The translations under genes and the position numbers were made by a program. Shown here in pieces: positions 1-7,475 of a stretch of 10,876 nt of DNA. How positions within the stretch are numbered: position 1 is the stretch's first letter; each line of letters starts with the position of its first letter. The notes beneath the pieces are model-generated. The model had not been told where the DNA came from, did no database searches, and saw only the letters and a program-made list of their open reading frames with translations. The DNA is from Nitriliruptorales bacterium (GTDB lineage Bacteria > Actinomycetota > Nitriliruptoria > Nitriliruptorales > Nitriliruptoraceae): positions 1 through 10,876 of the forward strand of contig JAURQY010000025.1 in NCBI GenBank assembly GCA_030835875.1. Direction: 5' to 3'.

Positions 1-1727
1 ACGACGAGACCCTGCGCTACCTGCGCTTCACCGGTCGGGACGAGTCGCTCGTCCGGCTCGTCGAGGCGTACGCGAAGGAGCAGGGGCTCTGGCACGACCC
101 GAGCGTGCGTCGCGAGTACTCCGCGGACCTCACGCTCGATCTCTCCACCGTCGAGCCCTCCCTCGCCGGACCCCGTCGCCCGCAGGACCGCGTCCCGCTC
201 CGCACGGCGCGCACGGCCTTCCGCCAGGAGCTCGCCAAGCTCGCCGACACGGACGAGCCGCGCATGGCCACGACGTCGATCGGGGACGAGGAGGTCACGT
301 TCGGTGACGGCGCGGTCACCGTCGCGGCCATCACCTCCTGCACCAACACCTCGAACCCGTCCGTCATGATCGCCGCGGGACTGCTCGCGAAGCGGGCGGT
401 CGAGCGGGGTCTGCGCTCTCGCCCGTGGGTCAAGACGACGCTCGCGCCGGGGTCGCGCGTCGTGATGGACTACTACCACCGTGCAGGACTCGTGCCCTAC
501 CTCGACAAGCTCGGCTTCAACCTCGTCGGGTTCGGCTGCACGACCTGCATCGGGAACTCGGGGCCGTTGATCCCGGAGGTCAGCGAGGCGGTGCACGCGC
601 ACGACCTCGCGGTGACCTCGGTGCTGAGCGGCAACCGGAACTTCGAGGGCCGCATCAACCCCGACGTGCGGATGAACTACCTCGCCTCACCGCCCCTCGT
701 CGTCGCCTACGCGCTGGCCGGGACGATGGACATCGACCTCGTCGAGGACCCACTCGGTCACGATGAGGATGGAGCACCGGTCTTCCTGCGCGACCTCTGG
801 CCCTCGCCAGCCGAGGTGCAGGAGGTCGTCGATGCCTCGCTCGAGCGGGAGATGTTCACCGCCAGCTACGCATCGGTCTTCGACGGTGACGAGCGCTGGC
901 GAGGACTGTCGACCCCTCAGGGCGACACGTTCGCGTGGGATGATGCCTCCACGTACATCCGCCGTCCCACGTTCTTCGAGGGCATGACGTCGGAGCCCGC
1001 CGCGCCGATCGACATCGTCGGTGCGCGGGTCCTCGCCGTCCTCGGCGACTCGGTGACGACCGACCACATCTCCCCAGCCGGCAACATTAAGCCCGACAGT
1101 CCTGCAGGGGAGTACCTCGCGGCGAACGGCGTCGAGGTCCGGGACTTCAACTCGTACGGGTCGCGGCGCGGCAACCACGAGGTCATGGTCCGTGGGACGT
1201 TCGCGAACATCCGCCTCCGTAACGTGATGGTCCCGGGCGTCGAGGGTGGCTTCACGCGGGACCTCCTCGGTGACGGGGGCGTGGTGAGCATCCACGCCGC
1301 CTCCGAGCGCGCCCGTACCGCTGGCGTGCCGCTCGTCGTCCTCGCGGGCGCGGAGTACGGGTCGGGATCGTCGCGCGACTGGGCGGCGAAGGGCACGGCG
1401 ATGCTCGGCATCCGCGTCGTCATCGCCCGCTCGTTCGAGCGCATCCATCGCTCCAACCTCATCGGGATGGGGGTCCTGCCCCTGGAGTTCCCCGACGGCC
1501 AGGACGCGGCGTCGTTGGGGCTCACCGGTGAAGAGGTCATCGACGTCCGAGGCATCGCTGCCTTCGCGGACGAGGTGCCGCCGACCGTCCCGGTCGTCGC
1601 CACCCGGTCCGACGGGACGACCGTCACCTTCGATGCCCGGGTGCGCATCGACACGCCGGGCGAGGCCGAGTACTACCGCCACGGGGGCATCCTCCCCTAC
1701 GTGCTGCGGCAGCTTCGGGACGCGTGA
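1..1727 (+). CDS. acnA: Aconitate hydratase A, C-terminal part (5' truncated by window)
   Basis: Aconitase interconverts citrate and isocitrate in the TCA cycle using a [4Fe-4S] cluster. The reading frame is already open at the left edge (codons in phase with base 3). About 574 residues are visible, whereas AcnA proteins usually have around 900, so roughly the first third is missing. The three cluster cysteines are visible: one in TSCTNTSNPS (codon 339-341) and two in GCTTCIGNSG (codons 537-539 and 546-548). Active-site arginines fit the SGNRNFEGR motif (codons 636 and 651). The swivel domain follows, with LGDSVTTDHISPAGNI from about 1041, and the catalytic-serine motif YGSGSSRDW at 1356-1382. 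The end, YYRHGGILPYVLRQL, is the normal AcnA terminus, so the 3' end is intact. The stop codon overlaps the msrA start. The family assignment is secure; any moonlighting RNA-binding role cannot be judged here. Confidence 0.97.
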   Translation, partial: DETLRYLRFTGRDESLVRLVEAYAKEQGLWHDPSVRREYSADLTLDLSTVEPSLAGPRRPQDRVPLRTARTAFRQELAKLADTDEPRMATTSIGDEEVTFGDGAVTVAAITSCTNTSNPSVMIAAGLLAKRAVERGLRSRPWVKTTLAPGSRVVMDYYHRAGLVPYLDKLGFNLVGFGCTTCIGNSGPLIPEVSEAVHAHDLAVTSVLSGNRNFEGRINPDVRMNYLASPPLVVAYALAGTMDIDLVEDPLGHDEDGAPVFLRDLWPSPAEVQEVVDASLEREMFTASYASVFDGDERWRGLSTPQGDTFAWDDASTYIRRPTFFEGMTSEPAAPIDIVGARVLAVLGDSVTTDHISPAGNIKPDSPAGEYLAANGVEVRDFNSYGSRRGNHEVMVRGTFANIRLRNVMVPGVEGGFTRDLLGDGGVVSIHAASERARTAGVPLVVLAGAEYGSGSSRDWAAKGTAMLGIRVVIARSFERIHRSNLIGMGVLPLEFPDGQDAASLGLTGEEVIDVRGIAAFADEVPPTVPVVATRSDGTTVTFDARVRIDTPGEAEYYRHGGILPYVLRQLRDA

Positions 1728-2395
1728 TGCTCGGGTTCGGGCGTGGGGCGGAGGTCGTCCGCCCGGAGGACGCACTGCCCGGACGCGACGAGCCGGTCCG
1801 GCTCTCCGGTGTGCACTTCGTGCACGGCCGCCCGATCCTCCCGCCGTGGCCGGACGGGACGCAGGTCGCTGTCCTCGGCATGGGCTGCTTCTGGGGTGCC
1901 GAGCGGATCCTCTGGCAGCTGGACGGCGTGTGGACCACGTTCGTCGGTTACGCCGGCGGCACGACACCGAACCCGACCTACCGGGAGGTGTGCTCGGGGC
2001 GCACCGGCCATGCGGAGGTCGCGGTCACGGTCTTCGACCCCGACGTCATCGCCTACGAGCGCATCCTCGCCGACTTCTGGGAGCAGCACGACCCGACACA
2101 GGGGATGCGTCAGGGCAACGACGTCGGGACGCAGTACCGGTCGATCCTGCTCGTCACGGGTGAGGAGCAGCGGGCCGTCGCCGAGGCAAGCCGTGACCGC
2201 TACCAGTCGGCACTCGACGCGTCGGGTCACGGACGCATCACGACGGCGATCGAGCCGCTCGGGTCGCTCTACCACGCCGAGGAGGAGCACCAGCAGTACC
2301 TCGCGAAGCACCCCGGCGGGTACTGCAACCACGGCTTCTGCCAGGCGCCCTACGTCCCCGGGGCGGGCGCGCCGGGCATGGGCAGCGTCCGATGA
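1727..2395 (+). CDS. msrA: Peptide-methionine (S)-S-oxide reductase MsrA (long form)
   Basis: MsrA reduces the S-epimer of methionine sulfoxide in proteins, normally using thioredoxin, and repairs oxidative damage in the cytoplasm. The 222-residue protein has the N-terminal extension with an ALPGR motif (residues 16-20) seen in the E. coli-type long form. The catalytic motif GCFWG at 53-57 places the nucleophile at Cys54. GHAEV at 94-98 supplies the conserved Glu97, and GNDVGTQYRS at 130-139 is the substrate pocket. The C-terminal GGYCNHGFC (197-205) offers two candidate resolving cysteines, Cys200 and Cys205, more closely spaced than in E. coli MsrA. I chose the ATG at 1727, which overlaps the acnA stop as TGATG; an in-frame GTG at 1724 is the alternative. 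No clear Shine-Dalgarno is seen, so translation is probably coupled to acnA. No msrB is present in the window. Confidence 0.96.
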   Translation: MLGFGRGAEVVRPEDALPGRDEPVRLSGVHFVHGRPILPPWPDGTQVAVLGMGCFWGAERILWQLDGVWTTFVGYAGGTTPNPTYREVCSGRTGHAEVAVTVFDPDVIAYERILADFWEQHDPTQGMRQGNDVGTQYRSILLVTGEEQRAVAEASRDRYQSALDASGHGRITTAIEPLGSLYHAEEEHQQYLAKHPGGYCNHGFCQAPYVPGAGAPGMGSVR

Positions 2396-4839
2396 TCCCC
2401 CGGCGTCTGCGGGTGCCACCCGAGTCGCTGTATCCCGACGACGACTGGCGCATCGTCGAGACGTCGTTCACCGAGGAGTGGATGGGGAACGCGGAGACCA
2501 TCTTCGCGCTCTCGAACGGATTCATCGGCGTGCGCGGACTCCTCGAGGAGGCCCGACCGGCCGTGGAGTCGGGCACGTTCCTCAACGGCTTCCATGAGAC
2601 GTGGCCGATCGTGCACGCCGAGCAGGCCTACGGCTTCGCACGGACCGGTCAGACGATCGTCAACGTGCCGGACGTCACGATCATGAAGCTCTACGTCGAC
2701 GACGAGCCGCTCCATCTTCCGACGGCGCGCATCGTCGCGTATGAGCGCGTGCTCGACATGCGCGAGGGCGTGCTCCGGCGCGAGCTCGTCTGGTCGACAC
2801 CGGGCGGCAAGCACGTCACGGTGCGGTCCTCCCGCATGGTGTCGCTCGAGCATCGTCATCTCGGTGTCATCAGCATGGAGGTCGAGGTCGATACGGACGC
2901 GCCGGTCGTCATCTCGTCGCAGGTGCTCAACCGGCAGGACTCGGCGGCGCTGGACGAGCGGCGTGTCGGCGCGAGCGGACACGACCCACGCCGGGCACGG
3001 GTGTTCAGCGACCGGGTGCTGCGCGCGCAGACGCACGTGGAGGACGGCCTGCGGCTCGTCACCGGCTACCGGACGACGAACTCCGGGATGACCATGAGCG
3101 TCGGGGTCGACCACCGTGTCACGAGCGCCGCACCGTTCCGCGCGGCGACGAGCTGGTCGGAGGACCTGAGCAAGGTCGTCGTGACGGTGCAGGCGGAGGC
3201 CGGCGTCCCGATCCGCGTCGACAAGTTCTTCACGTACCACACGTCACGGCACGTCCCGGCGGTCGAGCTCGTCGACCGTGGCCTGCGTTCCCTCGACCGT
3301 GCCGTCGAGCTCGGCGTCGAGACGCTCCACGAGGGGCAGCGCCTGGAGCTCGACACGTTCTGGGAGCGGGCGGACGTCACGCTCGAGGGGCCGGCCCGCT
3401 TCCAGCAGGCGATCCGCTGGAACCTGTTCCAGCTCCACCAGGCGTCAGCTCGGGCGGAGACGACCGGCATCCCCGCGAAGGGGCTCACCGGCCAGGCCTA
3501 CGAGGGGCACTACTTCTGGGACACCGAGATCTACGTGACGCCGTTCCTGAGCTACACCGAGCCGCGCATCACGCGCAACCTCCTGCGCTTCCGTGAGGCG
3601 ATGCTGCCTCAGGCGCGCGAGCGGTCCGCAGAGCTCTCCGAGCAGGGTGCGCTCTTCCCGTGGCGGACGATCAACGGCGAGGAGGCGTCGTCCTACTACG
3701 CGGCGGGCACGGCGCAGTACCACATCGATGCGGATGTCGCGTACGCCCTGCGCAAGTACGTCGACGTGCGCGGCGACACGGGGATCCTCGTCGACCTCGG
3801 TGCGGAGATCCTCGCATCGACCGCACGGATGTGGGCGGGGCTCGGGTTCTTCAGCCCCGACGACGACCGCTTCCACATCCATGGCGTCACAGGGCCCGAC
3901 GAGTACACCACGGTCGTCAACGACAACGTCTTCACGAACCTGATGGCTCGCCGCAACCTCCGCGATGCAGCTGACGTCATCGAGTGGCTGGCTCGTGAGC
4001 ATCCTGCGGAGCACGCGGCGCTCGCGAGAAGCCTCAAGCTCGATCCCGAGGAGCCGACGCGGTGGCGCCGCTGTGCGGATGCCATGTACGTCCCGTTCGA
4101 TGCCGAGCGCGGTATCCACCCGCAGGACGACTCGTTCCTCGAGAAGGACGTCTGGGACTTCGCCGGCACGCCCATCGACCGCTACCCGTTGCTCCTCCAC
4201 TATCACCCGCTCGTCATCTACCGCCATCAGGTCATCAAGCAGGCGGACGTCGTGCTCGCCATGTTCCTGCTCGGGGACGAGTTCCCCATCGAGCAGAAGC
4301 GTCGGAACTTCGACTACTACGACCCGCTCACGACCGGGGACTCGTCACTGTCCGCGTGCGTCCAGTCGATGCTCGCCGCGGAGATCGGCTATGAGGAGCT
4401 CGCCGAGGAGTACTTCCAGTACGCGCTGCTGATGGACCTCGCCGATGTCAACGGGAACGTCGTCGACGGCGTCCACATCGCGTCCACCGGGGGTGTGTGG
4501 ATGGCGCTGACCTACGGGTTCGGTGGGATGCGTGACCACGGCGGCGTGCTGCGCTTCGACCCGCGGCTCCCGTCACGCTGGGGCCGCCTCTCCTTCCCGC
4601 TGCGCTTCCGGGAGCGGTCGCTCCGCGTCACGCTCGAGGGGGAGCGCGTCCGTCTCGAGCTACTGGACGGTGAGGACCTCGCGGTCGAGGTGCGCGGCGA
4701 GCAGGTCGTCCTGCAGGCCGGTGCGCCGCACGAGCGGCAGCTGGACCCTCGCTGGCTCGCGCCCCACGAGGCGCCGGCCCGGACCCCGGTGCTGGCCGAG
4801 GGTCCGGTCGGAAGCGGCGACGCTCGAGGTGGCACGTGA
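2392..4839 (+). CDS. Glycoside hydrolase family 65 protein, probable alpha-disaccharide phosphorylase
   Basis: GH65 enzymes mostly cleave alpha-glucosides such as maltose, trehalose, kojibiose or nigerose with phosphate, giving beta-glucose 1-phosphate with inversion. The 815-residue length is usual. An N-terminal beta-sandwich (about 15-290) with SNGFIGVRG (41-49) is followed by a helical linker and an (alpha/alpha)6 barrel. YFWDTEIY (374-381) is the sugar-binding signature. VTGPDEY (499-505) places the general acid at Glu504. KQADV (616-620) and HIASTGGVW (695-703) match the phosphate-binding region, favouring a phosphorylase over a hydrolase. A C-terminal beta domain runs from about 718, then a Pro/Ala/Gly-rich tail after about 785. 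The ATG overlaps the msrA stop as ATGA. Substrate specificity cannot be read from the sequence, and the usual partner beta-phosphoglucomutase gene is not adjacent. It most resembles the actinobacterial Rv3401-type proteins, from memory. Confidence 0.92.
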   Translation: MIPRRLRVPPESLYPDDDWRIVETSFTEEWMGNAETIFALSNGFIGVRGLLEEARPAVESGTFLNGFHETWPIVHAEQAYGFARTGQTIVNVPDVTIMKLYVDDEPLHLPTARIVAYERVLDMREGVLRRELVWSTPGGKHVTVRSSRMVSLEHRHLGVISMEVEVDTDAPVVISSQVLNRQDSAALDERRVGASGHDPRRARVFSDRVLRAQTHVEDGLRLVTGYRTTNSGMTMSVGVDHRVTSAAPFRAATSWSEDLSKVVVTVQAEAGVPIRVDKFFTYHTSRHVPAVELVDRGLRSLDRAVELGVETLHEGQRLELDTFWERADVTLEGPARFQQAIRWNLFQLHQASARAETTGIPAKGLTGQAYEGHYFWDTEIYVTPFLSYTEPRITRNLLRFREAMLPQARERSAELSEQGALFPWRTINGEEASSYYAAGTAQYHIDADVAYALRKYVDVRGDTGILVDLGAEILASTARMWAGLGFFSPDDDRFHIHGVTGPDEYTTVVNDNVFTNLMARRNLRDAADVIEWLAREHPAEHAALARSLKLDPEEPTRWRRCADAMYVPFDAERGIHPQDDSFLEKDVWDFAGTPIDRYPLLLHYHPLVIYRHQVIKQADVVLAMFLLGDEFPIEQKRRNFDYYDPLTTGDSSLSACVQSMLAAEIGYEELAEEYFQYALLMDLADVNGNVVDGVHIASTGGVWMALTYGFGGMRDHGGVLRFDPRLPSRWGRLSFPLRFRERSLRVTLEGERVRLELLDGEDLAVEVRGEQVVLQAGAPHERQLDPRWLAPHEAPARTPVLAEGPVGSGDARGGT

Positions 4840-5711
4840 GCGGGGTGGTACCCCGCGTGGTCATCCCGGGTGATCCGTCCCCGCTCGGCGCAGGTGAGCT
4901 CGTCGTCCTGCGTGACGAGCGTGGCCGCCGCTCGCTCGTCGTCCTCGAGGACGGCGGTACGTGGCACTCCCACAGTGGCGCGGTCGCGCATGACCTGCTC
5001 ATCGGACGTCCGGACGGGACCGCGGTCGCCACCCCGAAGGGCGTGGAGATCGTCGCGCTCCGGCCGACGCGCGAGGACTTCATCCTCAAGATGCAGCGCG
5101 GCGCCCAGGTCGTCTACCCCAAGGACCAGGCGATGATCGTCGGGCTCGCCGACATCCGTCCGGGCATGCGCGTCATCGAGGCGGGCGCAGGCTCGGGTGC
5201 GCTCACGCTCGCGCTGCTCGATGCGGTCGGCCCCGAGGGGTCGGTGTGCTCGGTCGAGCGGCGGGAGGACCATGCGGTGGACGCGCGTCGGAACGTCGAG
5301 CGTTTCCGCGGCGGGTCGGTCGCGAACTGGGAGCTCGTCCTTGGGGACGTCGCGGACGTCCTCGCGACGTCGACGGCGCACCGCGTCGTGCTCGACCTGC
5401 CCGAACCCTGGCACGCGCTCGACGGGACCGCGTCCGCGCTCGCGCCGGGAGGGATCCTCCTCACCTACCTCCCGTCTGTCCCGCAGGTCATGGAGGTCAC
5501 CGAGGCGCTGTGGTCGCACGGCGGTTTCACGGACGTCGCGACGACCGAGACGCTCGTCCGCGGCTGGGACGTCGACGGGCTCGCTGTCCGTCCGGCGCAC
5601 CGCATGGTCGCGCACACCGCGTTCCTGACGCGCGCGCGTCGGGTCCCCCGGCGCGACGAGGGCGGCCCCGCGCTGCCCCGGAAGCGCCGGCGTGCCACCG
5701 CCGTAGACTGA
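4836..5711 (+). CDS. trmI: tRNA (adenine(58)-N1)-methyltransferase TrmI
   Basis: TrmI uses S-adenosylmethionine to make m1A58 in the T-loop of tRNAs. The 291-residue protein is close to the 280 residues of Mycobacterium Rv2118c. A small N-terminal beta domain (about 1-85) contains the family's H-x-H-x-G-x-x-A-H-D pattern at 44-53. RGAQVVYPKDQAMI (88-101) precedes the Rossmann-fold methyltransferase domain. Motif I is EAGAGSGALT (115-124), Glu141 in SVERRED is the probable ribose ligand, and VLDLPEPW (185-192) holds the likely catalytic Asp187. VRPAHRMVAHTAFL (251-264) is the conserved C-terminal strand, followed by a basic tail PRKRRR. The GTG at 4836 overlaps the GH65 stop as GTGA and has a purine-rich GAGGTGG at 4826-4832 just upstream. 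A trmI gene next to arc is a conserved actinobacterial arrangement, which supports the identity. Confidence 0.95.
   Translation: MSGVVPRVVIPGDPSPLGAGELVVLRDERGRRSLVVLEDGGTWHSHSGAVAHDLLIGRPDGTAVATPKGVEIVALRPTREDFILKMQRGAQVVYPKDQAMIVGLADIRPGMRVIEAGAGSGALTLALLDAVGPEGSVCSVERREDHAVDARRNVERFRGGSVANWELVLGDVADVLATSTAHRVVLDLPEPWHALDGTASALAPGGILLTYLPSVPQVMEVTEALWSHGGFTDVATTETLVRGWDVDGLAVRPAHRMVAHTAFLTRARRVPRRDEGGPALPRKRRRATAVD
5704..5709 (+). promoter_or_regulatory. Possible -10 box (TAGACT) upstream of arc
   Basis: TAGACT fits the TAnnnT pattern of actinobacterial housekeeping -10 elements and lies at the very end of trmI, about 27 bases before the arc start. No convincing -35 hexamer is present at the usual distance, so this is a weak call. 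If real, it would give the pupylation genes a promoter separate from the acnA-trmI genes. Confidence 0.3.
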
Positions 5712-5736
5712 CGCGAGCGACCGAGGACGGTTCCAG

Positions 5737-7473
5737 GTGCCCCAGCAGAACGCACGCGGCGAGGGTCGCCCCGAGGACGACGACGCCTCCGCATGGTCGA
5801 CGCCGGCGCCGGATGAGGTCGCGCTGCTCCGCTCCGAGGTCACGCTGCTCCGTGAGCGTCTCGGGAACGCTCCTGAGCGCATCACTGCGCTCGAGGACCA
5901 GCTCGCCGCGGCCCAGCAGGAGCTCGAGTCGTCGGTCGCGCAGAACGGTCGCCTGGCGGAGACGCTCCGGACCGCTCGCTCACAGATCGCCGACCTGAAG
6001 GCGGAGGTGGAACGCCTCTCGGCCCCACCGCACACGTACGGCACGTACCTCGGCCCGGGCGCCGACGGTGGGCTGACGGTGACCGTGCAGGGACGGAAGG
6101 TCCAGGTCGAACCGAGCGTGGACGCGACCGCCGCACGGCTCGAGCCGGGCCAGGAGCTCCTGCTCAACGACGCGCTGCAGGTCGTCGGCGTCGGGCGCTT
6201 CGAGGACCGGGGTGAGCTGATGGCCGTCGCTGAGCTGCTCGACGACGGTCGTGTCCTCGTCGTCGGTCGGGGGGACGAGGAACGGGTCGTCCACCTCGCC
6301 GCCCGCGTGCGCGACGCGGGCGTGCGCGCAGGTGACACGCTGCTCGTCGACGTGCGCAGCGGGACCGCGAGCGAGCGCATCGAGCGCAGCGAGGTCGACC
6401 GGCTCGTGCTCGAGGAGGTGCCCGACGTCACCTATGAGGACATCGGTGGCCTCACCACGCAGATCGATGCGATCCGCGACGCGATCGAGCTCCCGTACCT
6501 CCACGGTGACGACTACGAGCGGTACGGCCTGCAGGCTCCGAAGGGCATCCTGCTCTACGGCCCGCCCGGTTGCGGCAAGACGATGATCGCGAAGGCGGTC
6601 GCAGGCTCGCTCGCACGCCGGATGGGGGAGGGCTCGGGCGTTCCGGTCAGGACCCACTTCCTGAGCGTCAAAGGGCCGGAGCTCCTCAACAAGTATGTGG
6701 GCGAGACCGAGCGGCAGATCCGCCTGATCTTCCAGCGCGCGCGGGAGCGCTCCCGCGAGGGGCATCCGGTCGTCGTCTTCTTCGACGAGATGGAGGCGCT
6801 GTTCCGGACGCGTGGGAGCGGTGTCTCGACGGACGTCGAGACGACCATCGTCCCTCAGCTGCTGGCGGAGATCGACGGGGTCGAGAGCCTTCGCGACGTC
6901 ATCGTCATCGGGGCGTCCAACCGCGAGGACATGATCGACCCGGCCATCCTGCGCCCCGGTCGGCTCGACGTGAAGATCAGGATCGAGCGCCCCGATCGCG
7001 CGGCGGCGCGTGAGATCCTCGGGCTCAGCCTCGATGCGACCGTTCCGCTCGACGCGGCGCTGATCGCCGAGCACGGCCAGGCGGCCGCCGCAGCCGCTGC
7101 GCTCGTCGAACGGGCGGTCGCGGAGGTCTACGACGAGGTGCCGACGAACGAGTTCCTCGAGGTCCGCTACGCGGGTGGGACGAGCGAGGTCCTCCACCTG
7201 CACGACTTCAGCTCCGGCGCGATGCTCGCGAGCATCGTCGCCCGCGCGAAGCGGAGGGCGGTCAAGCGCACGGTCACGGGCGGGAGCGACGGGGTGAGTG
7301 TCGAGGACGTCATCGCTGCGGTGCGCGATGAGTTCCGCGAGAACGAGGATCTCCCCAGCACGACGAACCCTGACGACTGGGCGCGCATCAGCGGACGCCG
7401 CGGCGAGCCGATCGTCGCAGTCAGGGCGCTCGTCGGGGCCCGAGCCGGTGGTGGCGGCACGCGGGGCTCCTGA
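5737..7473 (+). CDS. arc: ARC/Mpa-type AAA+ ATPase of the Pup system, lacking the 20S-docking tail
   Basis: ARC (Mpa in mycobacteria) is a hexameric ring that captures pupylated proteins through N-terminal coiled coils and unfolds them with ATP. The 578-residue protein has, in order: a disordered acidic N-terminus; a heptad-rich coiled coil (about 27-94); tandem OB-fold domains (about 97-225); and the AAA+ domain from about 230. Walker A is GPPGCGKT (275-282), and Walker B is VVVFFDE with Asp350 and Glu351. The pore-loop region is KGPELLNKYVG (312-322), sensor 1 is GASN (392-395), and the arginine-finger region is RPGRLD (406-411). NPDDWARISG (544-553) aligns well with the mycobacterial end, but what follows is VGARAGGGGTRGS, with no terminal GQYL-type motif. 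GTG at 5737 has a modest GAGGACGG about 10 bases upstream. It lies 25 bases after trmI and 2 bases before dop. Confidence 0.96.
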   Translation: MPQQNARGEGRPEDDDASAWSTPAPDEVALLRSEVTLLRERLGNAPERITALEDQLAAAQQELESSVAQNGRLAETLRTARSQIADLKAEVERLSAPPHTYGTYLGPGADGGLTVTVQGRKVQVEPSVDATAARLEPGQELLLNDALQVVGVGRFEDRGELMAVAELLDDGRVLVVGRGDEERVVHLAARVRDAGVRAGDTLLVDVRSGTASERIERSEVDRLVLEEVPDVTYEDIGGLTTQIDAIRDAIELPYLHGDDYERYGLQAPKGILLYGPPGCGKTMIAKAVAGSLARRMGEGSGVPVRTHFLSVKGPELLNKYVGETERQIRLIFQRARERSREGHPVVVFFDEMEALFRTRGSGVSTDVETTIVPQLLAEIDGVESLRDVIVIGASNREDMIDPAILRPGRLDVKIRIERPDRAAAREILGLSLDATVPLDAALIAEHGQAAAAAAALVERAVAEVYDEVPTNEFLEVRYAGGTSEVLHLHDFSSGAMLASIVARAKRRAVKRTVTGGSDGVSVEDVIAAVRDEFRENEDLPSTTNPDDWARISGRRGEPIVAVRALVGARAGGGGTRGS

Positions 7474-7475
7474 GC

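Noticed and set aside
687..1967. A 426-residue open frame on the minus strand opposite acnA and msrA.
   Set aside because: Arg/Asp-rich composition without recognisable domains, fully opposite conserved genes; an antisense shadow.
4512..6431. A 639-residue open frame on the minus strand opposite trmI, arc and the end of the GH65 gene.
   Set aside because: It is Ser/Arg/Thr-rich with low-complexity runs, spans several well-supported plus-strand genes, and shows no family motif. It is a product of high GC content at third codon positions.
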